In this document: positions 17,153-25,855 of the stretch, in pieces
Numbering within the stretch: the first letter of the stretch is position 1
Layout of the letters: the number at the start of each line of letters is the position of its first letter
Assembly: GCA_012728995.1 (NCBI GenBank)
Contig: JAAYEB010000317.1
Coordinates: forward strand, 1 to 41,231
Direction of reading: 5' to 3'
DNA: 41,231 nt
Source: Fibrobacter sp.
Lineage (GTDB): Bacteria; Fibrobacterota; Chitinivibrionia; Chitinivibrionales; Chitinispirillaceae
Program-made: the position numbers and the translations under genes
The notes under the pieces: model-generated
Seen by the model: the letters and a program-made list of their open reading frames with translations, nothing else
Told to the model about the DNA's origin: nothing
The model's database searches: none

Positions 17153-17929
17153 TTATAATACAATTAAACTTACCAGACCTGCAATTACACAATAAAAACC
17201 GAAGTAGTGAAGTTTGCCCTGATTAACGAATTTAAGCAGAAGCTTGAGTGCGAAAATCCCGATAATCAGACTGGTAAGAAATCCCAATCCCATGGTTGTA
17301 AAACTCATATTAATGTTATCTATTTTCATGAACTGAAGTAAAGCTGCACCGAAAATAGCTGGAAGAGCAAGGAGAAATGAAAAACGACCGGCTTCTGCCC
17401 GAGATACTCCAATCAGTAACGCTATGGCTATAGTAGAACCACTTCGTGAAATTCCCGGTATTATCGCCATAGCCTGAGCACAACCGATTATTACTACTTT
17501 CAACCACGAAAGGTCTGCAGTATTGTTTTTACGTATGGAGGAGATAAAAAGCAAAACAGCGGTTACCAGAAGCATTGTTCCGGCTGCTTTGGGGTTAGAG
17601 AAAAGGCTTTCAAAAAAATCATCAAAAAAAACTCCTGCAAACCCTGCAGGTATTGTTCCTAATATTATAAAACCAACATAACGCAAAGCTGCTTCTCTTT
17701 GGGTACGCACTTTGGACAATGAATCGGTAACAAGCCATTGTATATCTTTTCTAAGTACTATTATAATTGCGAAAGCAGTACCCAGATGAAGCAGAATGTC
17801 CAGAAACAGGCTGCCCTCTGTGATACCGAAAAGATGCTGTATTATTACGAGGTGTCCTGAAGACGAGATAGGAAGGAATTCAGTTAATCCCTGAGTTAAG
17901 CCCAGAATCGCAGTTATCATATAATCCAT
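17153..17929 (-). CDS. uppP: Undecaprenyl-diphosphatase
   Basis: UppP (BacA) dephosphorylates undecaprenyl diphosphate at the inner membrane to recycle the lipid carrier for peptidoglycan and O-antigen. The 258-aa product is strongly hydrophobic with about eight membrane segments. Both family motifs are present: the glutamate-rich GLTQGLTEFLPISSSGHL (about 10-27) and PGISRSGSTIA (about 158-168). Length is close to the usual 265-275. A terminator stem for the next gene upstream lies at 17950-17979. The HIT gene follows by 35 bases, so they form a two-gene unit. Confidence 0.95.
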   Translation of the reverse strand: MDYMITAILGLTQGLTEFLPISSSGHLVIIQHLFGITEGSLFLDILLHLGTAFAIIIVLRKDIQWLVTDSLSKVRTQREAALRYVGFIILGTIPAGFAGVFFDDFFESLFSNPKAAGTMLLVTAVLLFISSIRKNNTADLSWLKVVIIGCAQAMAIIPGISRSGSTIAIALLIGVSRAEAGRFSFLLALPAIFGAALLQFMKIDNINMSFTTMGLGFLTSLIIGIFALKLLLKFVNQGKLHYFGFYCVIAGLVSLIVL

Positions 17930-17946
17930 TTTATTTGATCCCTTTC

Positions 17947-17979
17947 AATAAAAAAGCCGGGTCAGATCTGATCCCGGCT
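17947..17979 (-). terminator. Intrinsic terminator for the 18003-18935 gene
   Basis: On the minus strand a 7-bp stem AGCCGGG / CCCGGCT encloses an 11-base loop containing the palindrome TCAGATCTGA and is followed by six T. It lies between the envelope-protein gene and uppP. Confidence 0.9.
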
Positions 17980-18002
17980 GAATTCATATTCAAACACAGA
18001 CT

Positions 18003-18935
18003 TTAAAAATGGAGATTGATGCCTGTGTTAAAGAGAAAACCGGCTCCGCCAAGATCAACGCTATTATCTGGTTTTTGAAATGGTATCAGAATTTTTCCGT
18101 CGAAATAAATTCCAACAGGAATCACAGGAAATTTTACCATTGCACCCAGATCAATGTGACAACCCCAGTGCGGTATCATCAGATTTGAGGTGATTTCTTT
18201 TATTATCTTCTTTGATATATCGTAATTGTCAAATATTTCACCACGTAATTCGTCAATTGTATTTACTGTTTCCAGATAAGGTTTCAGCGCATCTTCAATA
18301 AGCTTGTTGCTTAATACCGGGGTAGAAAAAATAAGGCTCAGCCCACCGCCACCATAAAATTTAACCGTTTTCAGGGCTGGCGGAAACTGATAGATATATT
18401 TTCGTACAGTCAGATCAAATTGAAGTTTCATGTATGGGGTTTTGTGAAAACCCCAGAAATCCATGCCAAACCTGTCAAGTGTAACACGGAGAGTATCGTA
18501 TTGAGCTTCAAACAGGTCCTGCGGACCGTTTATTTCAGATACATCGTCTTTGTATCGTATATCTGATGGAAACAGGATCGAACCGTCATACTCCCACCAG
18601 GCAAAGTTTGTAGATAATTCAACAGCATCAATGAATGGAATTATATCCAGATAAAATTTTACTCCAAAATTAAATGGAGTACGGTCCCAGCTTTTGCGAT
18701 TTATATATAAAGGTAGAAGATCTGCTGTTATAACAGTTAGTTCTTCAACAGGAACAGATCCTATACTTTCTGCATCGATTTTTAAAGCTTCCATGGAGAT
18801 CTGTTCACCAGTGACGTTATCCATTCTTAATGTAAAATCATTGCCCCAGTGAATGCCGAAACCAATTAGCGCAAATACTGAAGAGGAAAACATAGAGATC
18901 AAAAAAAATACAGTAATGAGACTTCTTCTGAACAT
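18003..18935 (-). CDS. Exported outer-membrane-type hypothetical protein
   Basis: The start was set at the ATG at 18935, which has AAAAGGAG upstream and opens directly onto a signal peptide (MFRRSLITVFFLISMFSSSVFA); the frame extends 54 codons further upstream without support. The mature part, about 288 aa, starts with GFGIHWGNDFTLRM and ends with a run of amphipathic strands closing on an aromatic residue (GAGFLFNTGINLHF). A C-terminal phenylalanine is typical of outer-membrane barrels assembled by the Bam machinery. KFYLDIIPFIDAVELS and LKFYGGGGLSLIFS look like barrel strands. I do not recognise the family; Fibrobacter-type genomes have many such lineage-specific proteins. Confidence 0.7.
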   Translation of the reverse strand: MFRRSLITVFFLISMFSSSVFALIGFGIHWGNDFTLRMDNVTGEQISMEALKIDAESIGSVPVEELTVITADLLPLYINRKSWDRTPFNFGVKFYLDIIPFIDAVELSTNFAWWEYDGSILFPSDIRYKDDVSEINGPQDLFEAQYDTLRVTLDRFGMDFWGFHKTPYMKLQFDLTVRKYIYQFPPALKTVKFYGGGGLSLIFSTPVLSNKLIEDALKPYLETVNTIDELRGEIFDNYDISKKIIKEITSNLMIPHWGCHIDLGAMVKFPVIPVGIYFDGKILIPFQKPDNSVDLGGAGFLFNTGINLHF

Positions 18936-19279
18936 AAATCTCCTTTTTGAAAAACAAAACTTAAGGGTTTTGTAATAAGTATTGTAGTAATCAGATAGAT
19001 AAGCAGTACTGTTCAAAAGCCAGATTAAATATATATTTGCCTTGAAAAGTAAGTCAAACCTTATGGGGGCGATTAGGTTAACGATAGCTGTCGTCATATT
19101 CCAAAATTTGGGATGGACTGTTTTTTTAACTTTTGTGACAATTTTCGAAAAAAAAGCAAAAAGATAGTCCGTCCCGAAAAATCAAAAATTGAAACAAAGG
19201 TGAAAATGTTTTAGTTTTCAATCTGGTTTCACGTTTAGAAGTAATAAAATCAAATCGAAAAGAACAGGTATCATATATT
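18936..19279. promoter_or_regulatory. Divergent intergenic region with a long wobble-paired inverted repeat
   Basis: This 344-base gap separates two genes pointing away from each other. Arms at 19108-19120 and 19165-19177 match as TTGGGATGGACTG against TAGTCCGTCCCGA. In plus-strand RNA all 13 positions can pair (three G-U pairs). In minus-strand RNA those three become A-C mismatches. It may be a leader structure of the lolA-like transcript or the relic of a DNA element. No consensus promoter stood out. Confidence 0.45.
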
Positions 19280-19990
19280 ATGTATATAATCAAATTATTG
19301 CTTTTTACATTTCTACCGTTTTCACTGTTTTCTGAACCGGATTCAATTACAGAGATATTATTCAGTGAAAATGAATCGATTGAAACTCTAATGGGACAAA
19401 TAAAACGGATTCAGGTTTTTAAAGGCCATACACGTGTGTCATCCGGGGAGTTTTTTTTCACAAAAGAAAAAGGATTCGTTTATTCATATAAATCCCCATC
19501 AGAGTTTATTATGCTTTTAAAAGGTAACATTCAGTATTCTGTTGACCCCGTGAAATCTCTTGGTGTCAGAAAAGTGATTGACAAGCCAGACCCACTTGCG
19601 TTTCTGTTACAGTCGGGGTTGTGCAGAAAAGATAATCTTCGGTTTCGAGGAAGTGTCGATAACAGGCTGATCTTTTCATGTGGTGATTTAAATCTCTATG
19701 CAGCTTTCGAAAGACAAAATGGAAGAGCTCTGGTACTGGAGTATTTCGACAGCATCGGAATCTTAAAAGAACAGATCGTGTATAATTATGGTTCCAGAAA
19801 AGGAGTTGGCCATATACCTGTTTCTGTAGTAGGTCGAACAGTTATGGGGGATCAGATCCTTGTTGATTCAATAATCCTTTCGAAGGTAAAAATCAACAGC
19901 AAAATTTCTTCTGAACTTTTTAAAAAACCCAAATCAGTTAACTGGATCGACACTGGCAGTTTTTATGATTTGGACAGAATCTCCCAGTAA
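19280..19990 (+). CDS. LolA-like outer-membrane lipoprotein carrier
   Basis: LolA-family proteins shuttle lipoproteins through the periplasm. The 236-aa product has a signal peptide (MYIIKLLLFTFLPFSLFSEP). Its unclosed-barrel strands include SGEFFFTKEKGFVYSYKSPSE, which matches the LolA pattern of a G-x-F-x-F/Y strand followed by a P-containing turn. Later comes VVGRTVMGDQILVDSI. The protein is longer than E. coli LolA (about 200 aa). Its last 57 bases overlap the convergent SAM hydrolase gene. LolA folds are sequence-divergent, so a LolA-like role is likely but not certain. Confidence 0.7.
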   Translation: MYIIKLLLFTFLPFSLFSEPDSITEILFSENESIETLMGQIKRIQVFKGHTRVSSGEFFFTKEKGFVYSYKSPSEFIMLLKGNIQYSVDPVKSLGVRKVIDKPDPLAFLLQSGLCRKDNLRFRGSVDNRLIFSCGDLNLYAAFERQNGRALVLEYFDSIGILKEQIVYNYGSRKGVGHIPVSVVGRTVMGDQILVDSIILSKVKINSKISSELFKKPKSVNWIDTGSFYDLDRISQ

Positions 19991-20743
19991 CAACTTAAAG
20001 TCTCGGGCTGCATTCCCTCCGTTAATCCCTATTTCAATAAAACCAACTGATCCCATATATGCCAGTCCTGATTGTAGTGGGACTTCCTTATAACATCTCC
20101 TCACAGGTAGAGTCAAGAATTTACCGGGGATTTTTGTAACCAGTTGTTTTTGTGACTTATTGTCGATCAGATCTGATCTTATATTGGTTATTGCGTTACC
20201 GAACCTGTCTAAATAAATTATTTGTCCGCATATCTGGTTTTTACTGATTTTTACCTCTGGAAAAGGCAACCTTCTGTAATCTGAGATTCTGGAACCGAAC
20301 ATTTCGGGGATAACACCTTTTGAAATTTGTGCTGCTGCAGGAGCGATCAGGTCGCGGCCATAAAAAGTAGCACATTGCTGTGTTTTGAAAAAACCATTTT
20401 GACGATTCAATTGGTAAACAGCTATTATATTTTCAGTTTGGCAAATCCAGGAAAGAACTCCGTTATCCGGCCCTGTAAAAAAATAGTTTTCACCCTGAAA
20501 AATAACAGGCCTGGAATCAGTTCCTGTATCCGGATCTACGACTGTACAAAAGATTGTTCCTGGCGGAAATGATTTAAAACATGCAAGGAGAGCAAAAGCT
20601 GCTGCACGGGTATCTCCAGGATCTATCTGATGAGTAATGTCAATAACAGTTGATTGAGGAGAGATACTGTAGATGACAGCTTTCATCTCAGCGGCAAACC
20701 AGTCTCTTGTGCCAAAATCGGTAAGTAATGCTATAATTGCCAT
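19934..20743 (-). CDS. SAM hydroxide adenosyltransferase (DUF62 family)
   Basis: Enzymes of this family cleave S-adenosylmethionine with water to adenosine and methionine; relatives make fluorinated or chlorinated adenosine. The 269-aa product (ATG at 20743; a TTG at 20749 is also possible) has the family N-terminus IIALLTDFGTRDWF. Next come the VIDITHQIDPGD and TVVDPDTGTDSRP motifs and the FTGPDNGVLSW loop. The C-terminal domain has IIYLDRFGNAITNI. These residues bind SAM in known structures. Its 3' end overlaps the lolA-like gene by 57 bases. The ribosome site is weak. Halogenase activity is possible but not indicated by anything I can see. Confidence 0.88.
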   Translation of the reverse strand: MAIIALLTDFGTRDWFAAEMKAVIYSISPQSTVIDITHQIDPGDTRAAAFALLACFKSFPPGTIFCTVVDPDTGTDSRPVIFQGENYFFTGPDNGVLSWICQTENIIAVYQLNRQNGFFKTQQCATFYGRDLIAPAAAQISKGVIPEMFGSRISDYRRLPFPEVKISKNQICGQIIYLDRFGNAITNIRSDLIDNKSQKQLVTKIPGKFLTLPVRRCYKEVPLQSGLAYMGSVGFIEIGINGGNAARDFKLLLGDSVQIIKTASVDPVN

Positions 20744-20752
20744 AAGCAAATA

Positions 20753-20789
20753 AATAATAAAGGACCGGAAATTTCCAGTCCTTTATTAT
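20753..20789 (-). terminator. Intrinsic terminator downstream of htpG
   Basis: A long near-symmetrical stem (AATAATAAAGGAC paired with GTCCTTTATTAT) around a GGAAATTTCC core. The AT-rich outer part could serve as the U-tract in either direction. It lies 7 bases after the htpG stop. Confidence 0.8.
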
Positions 20790-20795
20790 CAGGGG

Positions 20796-22679
20796 TTATG
20801 AAGAGACTTTGGTTAGAATCTTATTGATCCTTTGAGAGTATGCAAGAGGATCCGGTACCATTTGCCCTTCAGCGATAAGAGCCTGTTCATAAATAAGATG
20901 AACCCATTCTTCCAGTTCAGGATCTTTAGGATCTTTTTCATATCTGGAATTAAGATTTTGAAGAATGAGGTGTTGGGCGTTAATCTCCAGTATACGTTTG
21001 GATTCTGGCACGTTCTGACCCATCGATTTCATCAGTTTCTCCATCTGGGAGCTCATACCGTTATCGTCTGCAACAAGACATGCTGGACTATCCTTGAGCC
21101 TGGTAGTAACACGAACCTCTTTTACCTGTTCACTAAGAATATTTTTAATCCTTGCAGAAAGTTTTTTGAATTTCGATTCTGCCTTCTTTTTTATGTCCTG
21201 TTCCTCTTTCCCGAGTTCACCAAGATCAAGATCTCCCTGAGTAACAGATTTAAGCTGCTTTCCTTCGTAATTATAAATGTCATTAACAATCCATTCATCA
21301 ATGGGATCAACCATAAACAATACTTCAATGCTTTTTGCCTTGAAGATTTCCAGATGAGGGCTTTTTTCTACAATATCACGACTTTCACCTGTTATGTAAT
21401 AGATATCCTTCTGATCTTCCCTCATTCTGCCTACATACTGTTTCAGTGAAACAAGATCATCACTGTTTTCGCTCATTGACGACTGAAAGCGAATGAGCTC
21501 CTGAAGTTTTTCCTTGTTTTCAAAATCGGTATGAAGACCTTCCTTGAGAACCGGTCCGAATTCATTCCAGAATGTTTTGTAATCATCCGGTTCTTTTTCA
21601 GCCATCTCTTTAAGCTTACCCAGTATTTTGTTTACAAGTGTTTTGCGAATCTTGTCGATAACCGGATTGTTCTGAAGCATTTCCCTTGAAACATTCAATG
21701 GTAAATCCTCAGAATCTACTATACCACGTACAAACCTGAGATATTCAGGAAGAAGCTCTTTGCAGTTGTCCAGGATAAAGACCCGTTTTACATATAGTTT
21801 AACGCCATGTTTGCGGTCTAAAGAGAACAGGTCGAAAGGGGCTTTTGATGGTAAAAAGAGTAGTGATGAATACTCCATGATTCCTTCAGCCCGGGTGTGC
21901 ATGGTTGCAAGCGGCTTGTCGAAACCACCCAACTGCTGATAGAACTCTTCATATTGCTCTTTGGTAATTTCTGATGAAGAACGTCTCCAGAGTGGTTTTG
22001 TCTGGTTAATGATTTCCTCTTTACCTTTTTCATTGGGGAGATAGATCGGGAACGCTATAAAATCAGAATATTTTTTGATTATGGAGCGGACCTGCCAGTC
22101 TTCAACATAAGAAGATTCTTCCTCTTTAAGGTAAATTGTTATTTCAGTTCCGCAATCATCTTTTGAAGCTTCGGTGATAGTGTATTTGTCTTCACCATTA
22201 GATTCCCACTGAATCGCCGGTTCATCACTGCCAGCGCGTTTTGAAACAAGTTTAACGCTGCTTGCTACCATGAAAACAGAATAAAAACCAACACCGAATT
22301 TTCCTATCAGGTTTGAATCGAATTTCTGATCACCGGTCATTTTTTCCAGAAATGCCTTTGAGCCGCTTCGTGCAATAGTACCAATGTTTTCAATTACTTC
22401 CTGACGGTTCATGCCAATACCGTTATCTGAAATCGTTATTGTTTTTGCTGTTTTATCCAGTTTGATATGAATTGCTAACTCTGTATCACTATTGAGGATA
22501 GATGAATCTGTCAAAGATTCGAAGCGTAGTTTGTCGAGCGCATCTGAAGCATTTGAGATTAATTCTCTCAAAAACACCTCTTTGTGGCTGTATAACGCAT
22601 GAATCATCAGATGAAGAAGCTGTTTTGCTTCAGTTTGAAATTCCATGCTTTGTGGTTGTGTTGAAGTTGTTTCTGCCAT
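20796..22679 (-). CDS. htpG: Molecular chaperone HtpG (Hsp90)
   Basis: HtpG is the bacterial Hsp90, an ATP-dependent cytosolic chaperone dimer. The 627-aa product has the GHKL ATPase domain at about 10-230: FLRELISNASDALDKLRF with the catalytic glutamate and ATP-binding asparagine, SDNGIGM, and GKFGVGFYSVFMV. The middle domain has LPLNVSREMLQNN with the catalytic arginine. A C-terminal dimerisation domain closes with SQRINKILTKVSS. Length is normal (about 625). The ATG has a good site (CGGAGG). I see no CIRCE element upstream, so HrcA control is not indicated. The upstream region carries an unexplained short open stretch (see the intergenic entry). Confidence 0.97.
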   Translation of the reverse strand: MAETTSTQPQSMEFQTEAKQLLHLMIHALYSHKEVFLRELISNASDALDKLRFESLTDSSILNSDTELAIHIKLDKTAKTITISDNGIGMNRQEVIENIGTIARSGSKAFLEKMTGDQKFDSNLIGKFGVGFYSVFMVASSVKLVSKRAGSDEPAIQWESNGEDKYTITEASKDDCGTEITIYLKEEESSYVEDWQVRSIIKKYSDFIAFPIYLPNEKGKEEIINQTKPLWRRSSSEITKEQYEEFYQQLGGFDKPLATMHTRAEGIMEYSSLLFLPSKAPFDLFSLDRKHGVKLYVKRVFILDNCKELLPEYLRFVRGIVDSEDLPLNVSREMLQNNPVIDKIRKTLVNKILGKLKEMAEKEPDDYKTFWNEFGPVLKEGLHTDFENKEKLQELIRFQSSMSENSDDLVSLKQYVGRMREDQKDIYYITGESRDIVEKSPHLEIFKAKSIEVLFMVDPIDEWIVNDIYNYEGKQLKSVTQGDLDLGELGKEEQDIKKKAESKFKKLSARIKNILSEQVKEVRVTTRLKDSPACLVADDNGMSSQMEKLMKSMGQNVPESKRILEINAQHLILQNLNSRYEKDPKDPELEEWVHLIYEQALIAEGQMVPDPLAYSQRINKILTKVSS

Positions 22680-23056
22680 ATAATTAACCTCCGTTATGTA
22701 GTAGATTCTGGGCTTTGAGGCAAAGAACAGATAAAATAAAAAATGGACAATAGAAATTAAAAGTATTGAATTAAAAAGTTAACTTCGAATTTGACGGTTT
22801 TATTACAACTGCAATGCGTCTCTTCACGACCCAGACACAATAACCCGCATCCCGAAACCATGCTTTTAAGTCTGTTTCAACATATTCAACAACTGCTCAT
22901 GTAGTTATTACCTTTGCTGTATGAAACACATTTTTTTAGTAAATTCATACTTTAAATATAAACCCATGTGAAAGTTATCAGATACTTGTCTCCATTTTTG
23001 TTTTTTGATTCAAGTAATTTAATAAAATGCCGATAACCTTACAGGAGATATTCTCT
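22680..23056. other. Intergenic region upstream of htpG with a coding-like minus-strand stretch
   Basis: This 377-base gap separates htpG (minus) and the SprA-related gene (plus). On the minus strand, 22905 down to 22771 is open for 44 codons and reads as plausible protein (EYVETDLKAWFRDAGYCVW), but it is preceded by a stop and lacks a start codon with a ribosome site. It may be a remnant. No CIRCE or other clear heat-shock operator was seen. Confidence 0.5.
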
Positions 23057-23539
23057 ATGCAAATATCTATTAATACGTTTTTGCAGCCTGAATCTTGTAA
23101 CCAAACCTGCAACATGGGCAATTCTGAACTCAAAATTGAAGAGAAGAGGGAATTGATCGAACTCCGGAGAACTGATGCAGAGGTTCGTGCCCATGAAGCT
23201 GCTCATAAAGCTGCTGGGGGCCAGTATGCCAGTGCTGCTTCATTTCAATACCAGACAGGCCCGGATGGGAAGCAGTACGCAGTAGGAGGAGAGGTTTCTA
23301 TAGATTCATCGTCTGTTTCTGGTAAACCAGAGGCAACAATACAAAAGATGCAGGTTGTAAGAAGAGCCGCGCTTGCACCGGCAAACCCTTCAGGACAAGA
23401 CAGAAGAGTTGCTGCTTCTGCCGCAGCAGCAGAAGCCAAAGCCAGAGAACAACTGAGAAAAGAAAATTCAACCTGTTGCTATACCAATAATGGAAAAACA
23501 GATTCCGGAACGTATGGTAATATCTATTTAATGGTGTAA
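23057..23539 (+). CDS. SprA-related family protein
   Basis: The product (160 aa) contains the SprA-related core RAHEAAHKAAGGQYASAAS followed by YQTGPDGKQYAVGGEVSID and PANPSGQDRRVAASAAAAEA, as I remember it from PF12118 proteins. The HEAAH motif looks like a zinc-metalloprotease helix (HExxH), so a secreted or envelope-associated metal protein is possible, though no catalytic activity is established to my knowledge. I chose the ATG at 23057 because AGGAG lies 8 bases before it; the ATG at 23027 has no ribosome site. The N-terminus up to residue ~35 is not conserved and no signal peptide is obvious. Confidence 0.85.
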   Translation: MQISINTFLQPESCNQTCNMGNSELKIEEKRELIELRRTDAEVRAHEAAHKAAGGQYASAASFQYQTGPDGKQYAVGGEVSIDSSSVSGKPEATIQKMQVVRRAALAPANPSGQDRRVAASAAAAEAKAREQLRKENSTCCYTNNGKTDSGTYGNIYLMV

Positions 23540-23763
23540 AACCATTCAAATGTGTCTGGTAAAATAGGTTACTTGTGCCCAGGATCATTTTAGGGCATTA
23601 TAAAGGTTCTTATTTCGTTAGAAGAAATAGTTTAAATTGAGCGCAAAATACACCTTATTGCAACCGCTTAAGAAAGTAAGATACTGCTGTCTTCAAATAC
23701 TAATTTAAAATCCCTTTCGTAATTTCTGCATAATTGTTTAATCCTGAATTATTTTTAATTTAA

Positions 23764-24729
23764 ATGATTATTAATAATAAAAGAAATCATTGGGTTATAC
23801 TGATTGCAGCAGTATTGGCAGGTGGGGGCTTTGCTACAGATTCAACTAAAGAGTATTTAAACTCCCAACTACAAGGTCCAAAATTATATAATCCTGCGTG
23901 GGCGGGAATCGCATCCGCACTTTTGCCAGGTGCAGGACAGTTTTACACGAAGAAATATTTCAAAGCTGGTACATTTGTTGCACTCGAAGCCATAACAGCA
24001 TCGGTTGCTAACTATCATTATAAAAATTACCGATCGTTGTATGACAGTTACAAAAACATGCAGAGCGGAGTATCTGATGCTGAAAGTCCACTGGACAGTG
24101 CTATTTTAAGAGAAGATGCGTTGCTTGAATATGGCAACGCTCGTGAATCGAAAATTCACATGTATAATACTTTGTCGTGGATGGTTGGCGGGTATCTGTT
24201 TAATGTACTTGATGCTATCAACAGTACATCTTTTTTTGATAATTCTGATACGAAAGATCCTCGTGTTGCCGCATGGCTTGCAGCTATACCGGGTTTAGGT
24301 TTGGGACATTTATATAACGGTTCGCTTTCAAAAGCTGGTCTTGTAATTATGACACAGGTTTCTTTGGGTGTTGTAGCTTATAACAATCACAAACTTATGA
24401 GAGAAGCAGAGGATAACATATCCCGTTTTATTAAAATGGAAAAGAAAGTTATTAAAGAAAAAGAGAATTTGGAAACAGATATCGACAAGAAAAGCGTTGC
24501 CGAAAACGTACTATCAGAAAACTACAAAAATGAGTGGGAATTCAGGCAAAATTCAGCTTTCCGCAATAGAAATACATATTTATGGTATTCCATATTCTTT
24601 TATATTTACGGGATTCTTGATGCTGTTGTGGATGCCCATTTGCACGATTATAGAGAAAAAATGAAACTGTATCCTGATCTGGTGCCTGCCAATGACGGGG
24701 CTCATTTACAGATCAATTATAAATTTTAA
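23764..24729 (+). CDS. DUF5683-like membrane protein
   Basis: A 321-aa protein with an N-terminal signal or anchor (WVILIAAVLAGGGFA) and two copies of a motif typical of small membrane proteins of this type: ASALLPGAGQFYTKKYFKAG (about 56-75) and AAIPGLGLGHLYNGSLSKAG (about 173-192). Each motif is followed by a hydrophobic segment. Between and after them are charged helical linkers (ISRFIKMEKKVIKEKENLE). This matches what I recall of DUF5683 proteins in FCB bacteria; their function is unknown. The ATG lacks a clear ribosome site. The gene precedes the LacI-type regulator by 30 bases, so they may be co-transcribed. Confidence 0.7.
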   Translation: MIINNKRNHWVILIAAVLAGGGFATDSTKEYLNSQLQGPKLYNPAWAGIASALLPGAGQFYTKKYFKAGTFVALEAITASVANYHYKNYRSLYDSYKNMQSGVSDAESPLDSAILREDALLEYGNARESKIHMYNTLSWMVGGYLFNVLDAINSTSFFDNSDTKDPRVAAWLAAIPGLGLGHLYNGSLSKAGLVIMTQVSLGVVAYNNHKLMREAEDNISRFIKMEKKVIKEKENLETDIDKKSVAENVLSENYKNEWEFRQNSAFRNRNTYLWYSIFFYIYGILDAVVDAHLHDYREKMKLYPDLVPANDGAHLQINYKF

Positions 24730-24759
24730 AGGAATCAATTCTCAAAGGATGGTAAATAT

Positions 24760-25755
24760 ATGGCTGTAACACTCAAGGATATTGCAGAACGTGCTGGTGT
24801 AACTTCCGCTACTGTTTCCATGGTAATTAATAACAAGCCAAACATTTCAGATGCAACCCGCAAGAAGGTGTTAAAGATTGCCAAAGAACTTAATTATTAT
24901 CCAAATGTGATTGCCAGAGGACTGGCAACCAGAAAATCCAATTCAATCGGTGTAATAGTTCCCAATCTGGCTTCATCTTTTGTAGTCAGGGTTCTTCAGG
25001 GAATCAAAAGTACAAACAGGGATATCGATTACACTGTTCAGCTTTTTGATACTGTCGGGCAGAATGAGAATGAGTCGCAGCTTTTTCAGCGCCTGGCCCG
25101 GGAGCGGCGTATTGATGGTGTTATACTTATCAGCTCAACGGTTACTGATGAAGAACTGAATATATTCCGCGATGAAAGTGTGCCCAGCATAGTTGTAGCC
25201 CGAAAGTGCGACAGCCTGGATTCTGTTTATGTCAATAACGAGATGGGGGCATGTGATGCAACGGATTATCTCATTGAAAAAGGACATACACAGATCGCAT
25301 GTGTGATAAGCAACAAGCTTGGATTGCCAACAAAAGAACGTCTGGATGGGTATAAACAATCACTTTCAAATCATAACCTTCCATTTCAGGAAGATCTGGT
25401 GTTTGAAGTTGAAGATGATGGAATAACAAGCGGGGTAGAGGTGTTTAGCCGTATTCGTGAGAGGCAACCGGCTGTGAGTGCTGTATTTGTACCTGCAGGA
25501 GATATGGTTGCAATTGGTCTTATCAAAGAGGCAAAGAAAAGAGAATTAAGGATTCCGCAAGACTGGGCTGTTGTAGGGTTTGATGATATTCCGGCTGCTG
25601 AAGTCGTTGAGCCGTCACTTACAACTGTTCGTCAGCCTAAACTTGAAATGGGTGATTATGCAATAAATATGATTGTTGATAAGATTGAAGGCCGCGAATC
25701 TGGTATCAAGCATAAAGAGCTTCCAACGAAGATTATTATCAGGGAGTCTGCATAA
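24760..25755 (+). CDS. LacI/GalR-family transcriptional regulator
   Basis: LacI-family proteins bind operator DNA through an N-terminal helix-turn-helix and respond to a sugar or related ligand. The 331-aa product begins with VTLKDIAERAGVTSATVSMVINN, a textbook HTH, then the hinge helix region NVIARGLATRKSNSIGVIVP, and a periplasmic-binding-protein-like ligand domain ending AVVGFDDIPAAEVVEPSLTTVRQP. Length is standard (330-340). No sugar operon is adjacent, so the ligand and targets are unknown. The neighbouring glycosidases (GH57, GH8) are too far for an obvious link. Confidence 0.95.
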   Translation: MAVTLKDIAERAGVTSATVSMVINNKPNISDATRKKVLKIAKELNYYPNVIARGLATRKSNSIGVIVPNLASSFVVRVLQGIKSTNRDIDYTVQLFDTVGQNENESQLFQRLARERRIDGVILISSTVTDEELNIFRDESVPSIVVARKCDSLDSVYVNNEMGACDATDYLIEKGHTQIACVISNKLGLPTKERLDGYKQSLSNHNLPFQEDLVFEVEDDGITSGVEVFSRIRERQPAVSAVFVPAGDMVAIGLIKEAKKRELRIPQDWAVVGFDDIPAAEVVEPSLTTVRQPKLEMGDYAINMIVDKIEGRESGIKHKELPTKIIIRESA

Positions 25756-25820
25756 ATTATATTGGTACCATTAAGGTTAAATAACAGGGCTTTAAATTCG
25801 AAGTATTGATATATAAAGCA

Positions 25821-25850
25821 TTTACAGAATAATCTTTCCTTTCCGATATA
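25821..25850 (+). promoter_or_regulatory. Candidate ssrA promoter
   Basis: TTTACA at 25821-25826, an 18-base spacer and GATATA at 25845-25850, ending 5 bases before the first G of tmRNA. This is the expected place for a sigma-70-type promoter starting at 25856. Confidence 0.6.
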
Positions 25851-25855
25851 TACAC

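Noticed and set aside
20832-21449. A 205-codon plus-strand frame antisense to htpG
   Set aside because: It lies wholly inside the strongly conserved htpG coding region and its product is Phe/Ile/Cys-rich without any recognisable pattern, as expected of a shadow frame.
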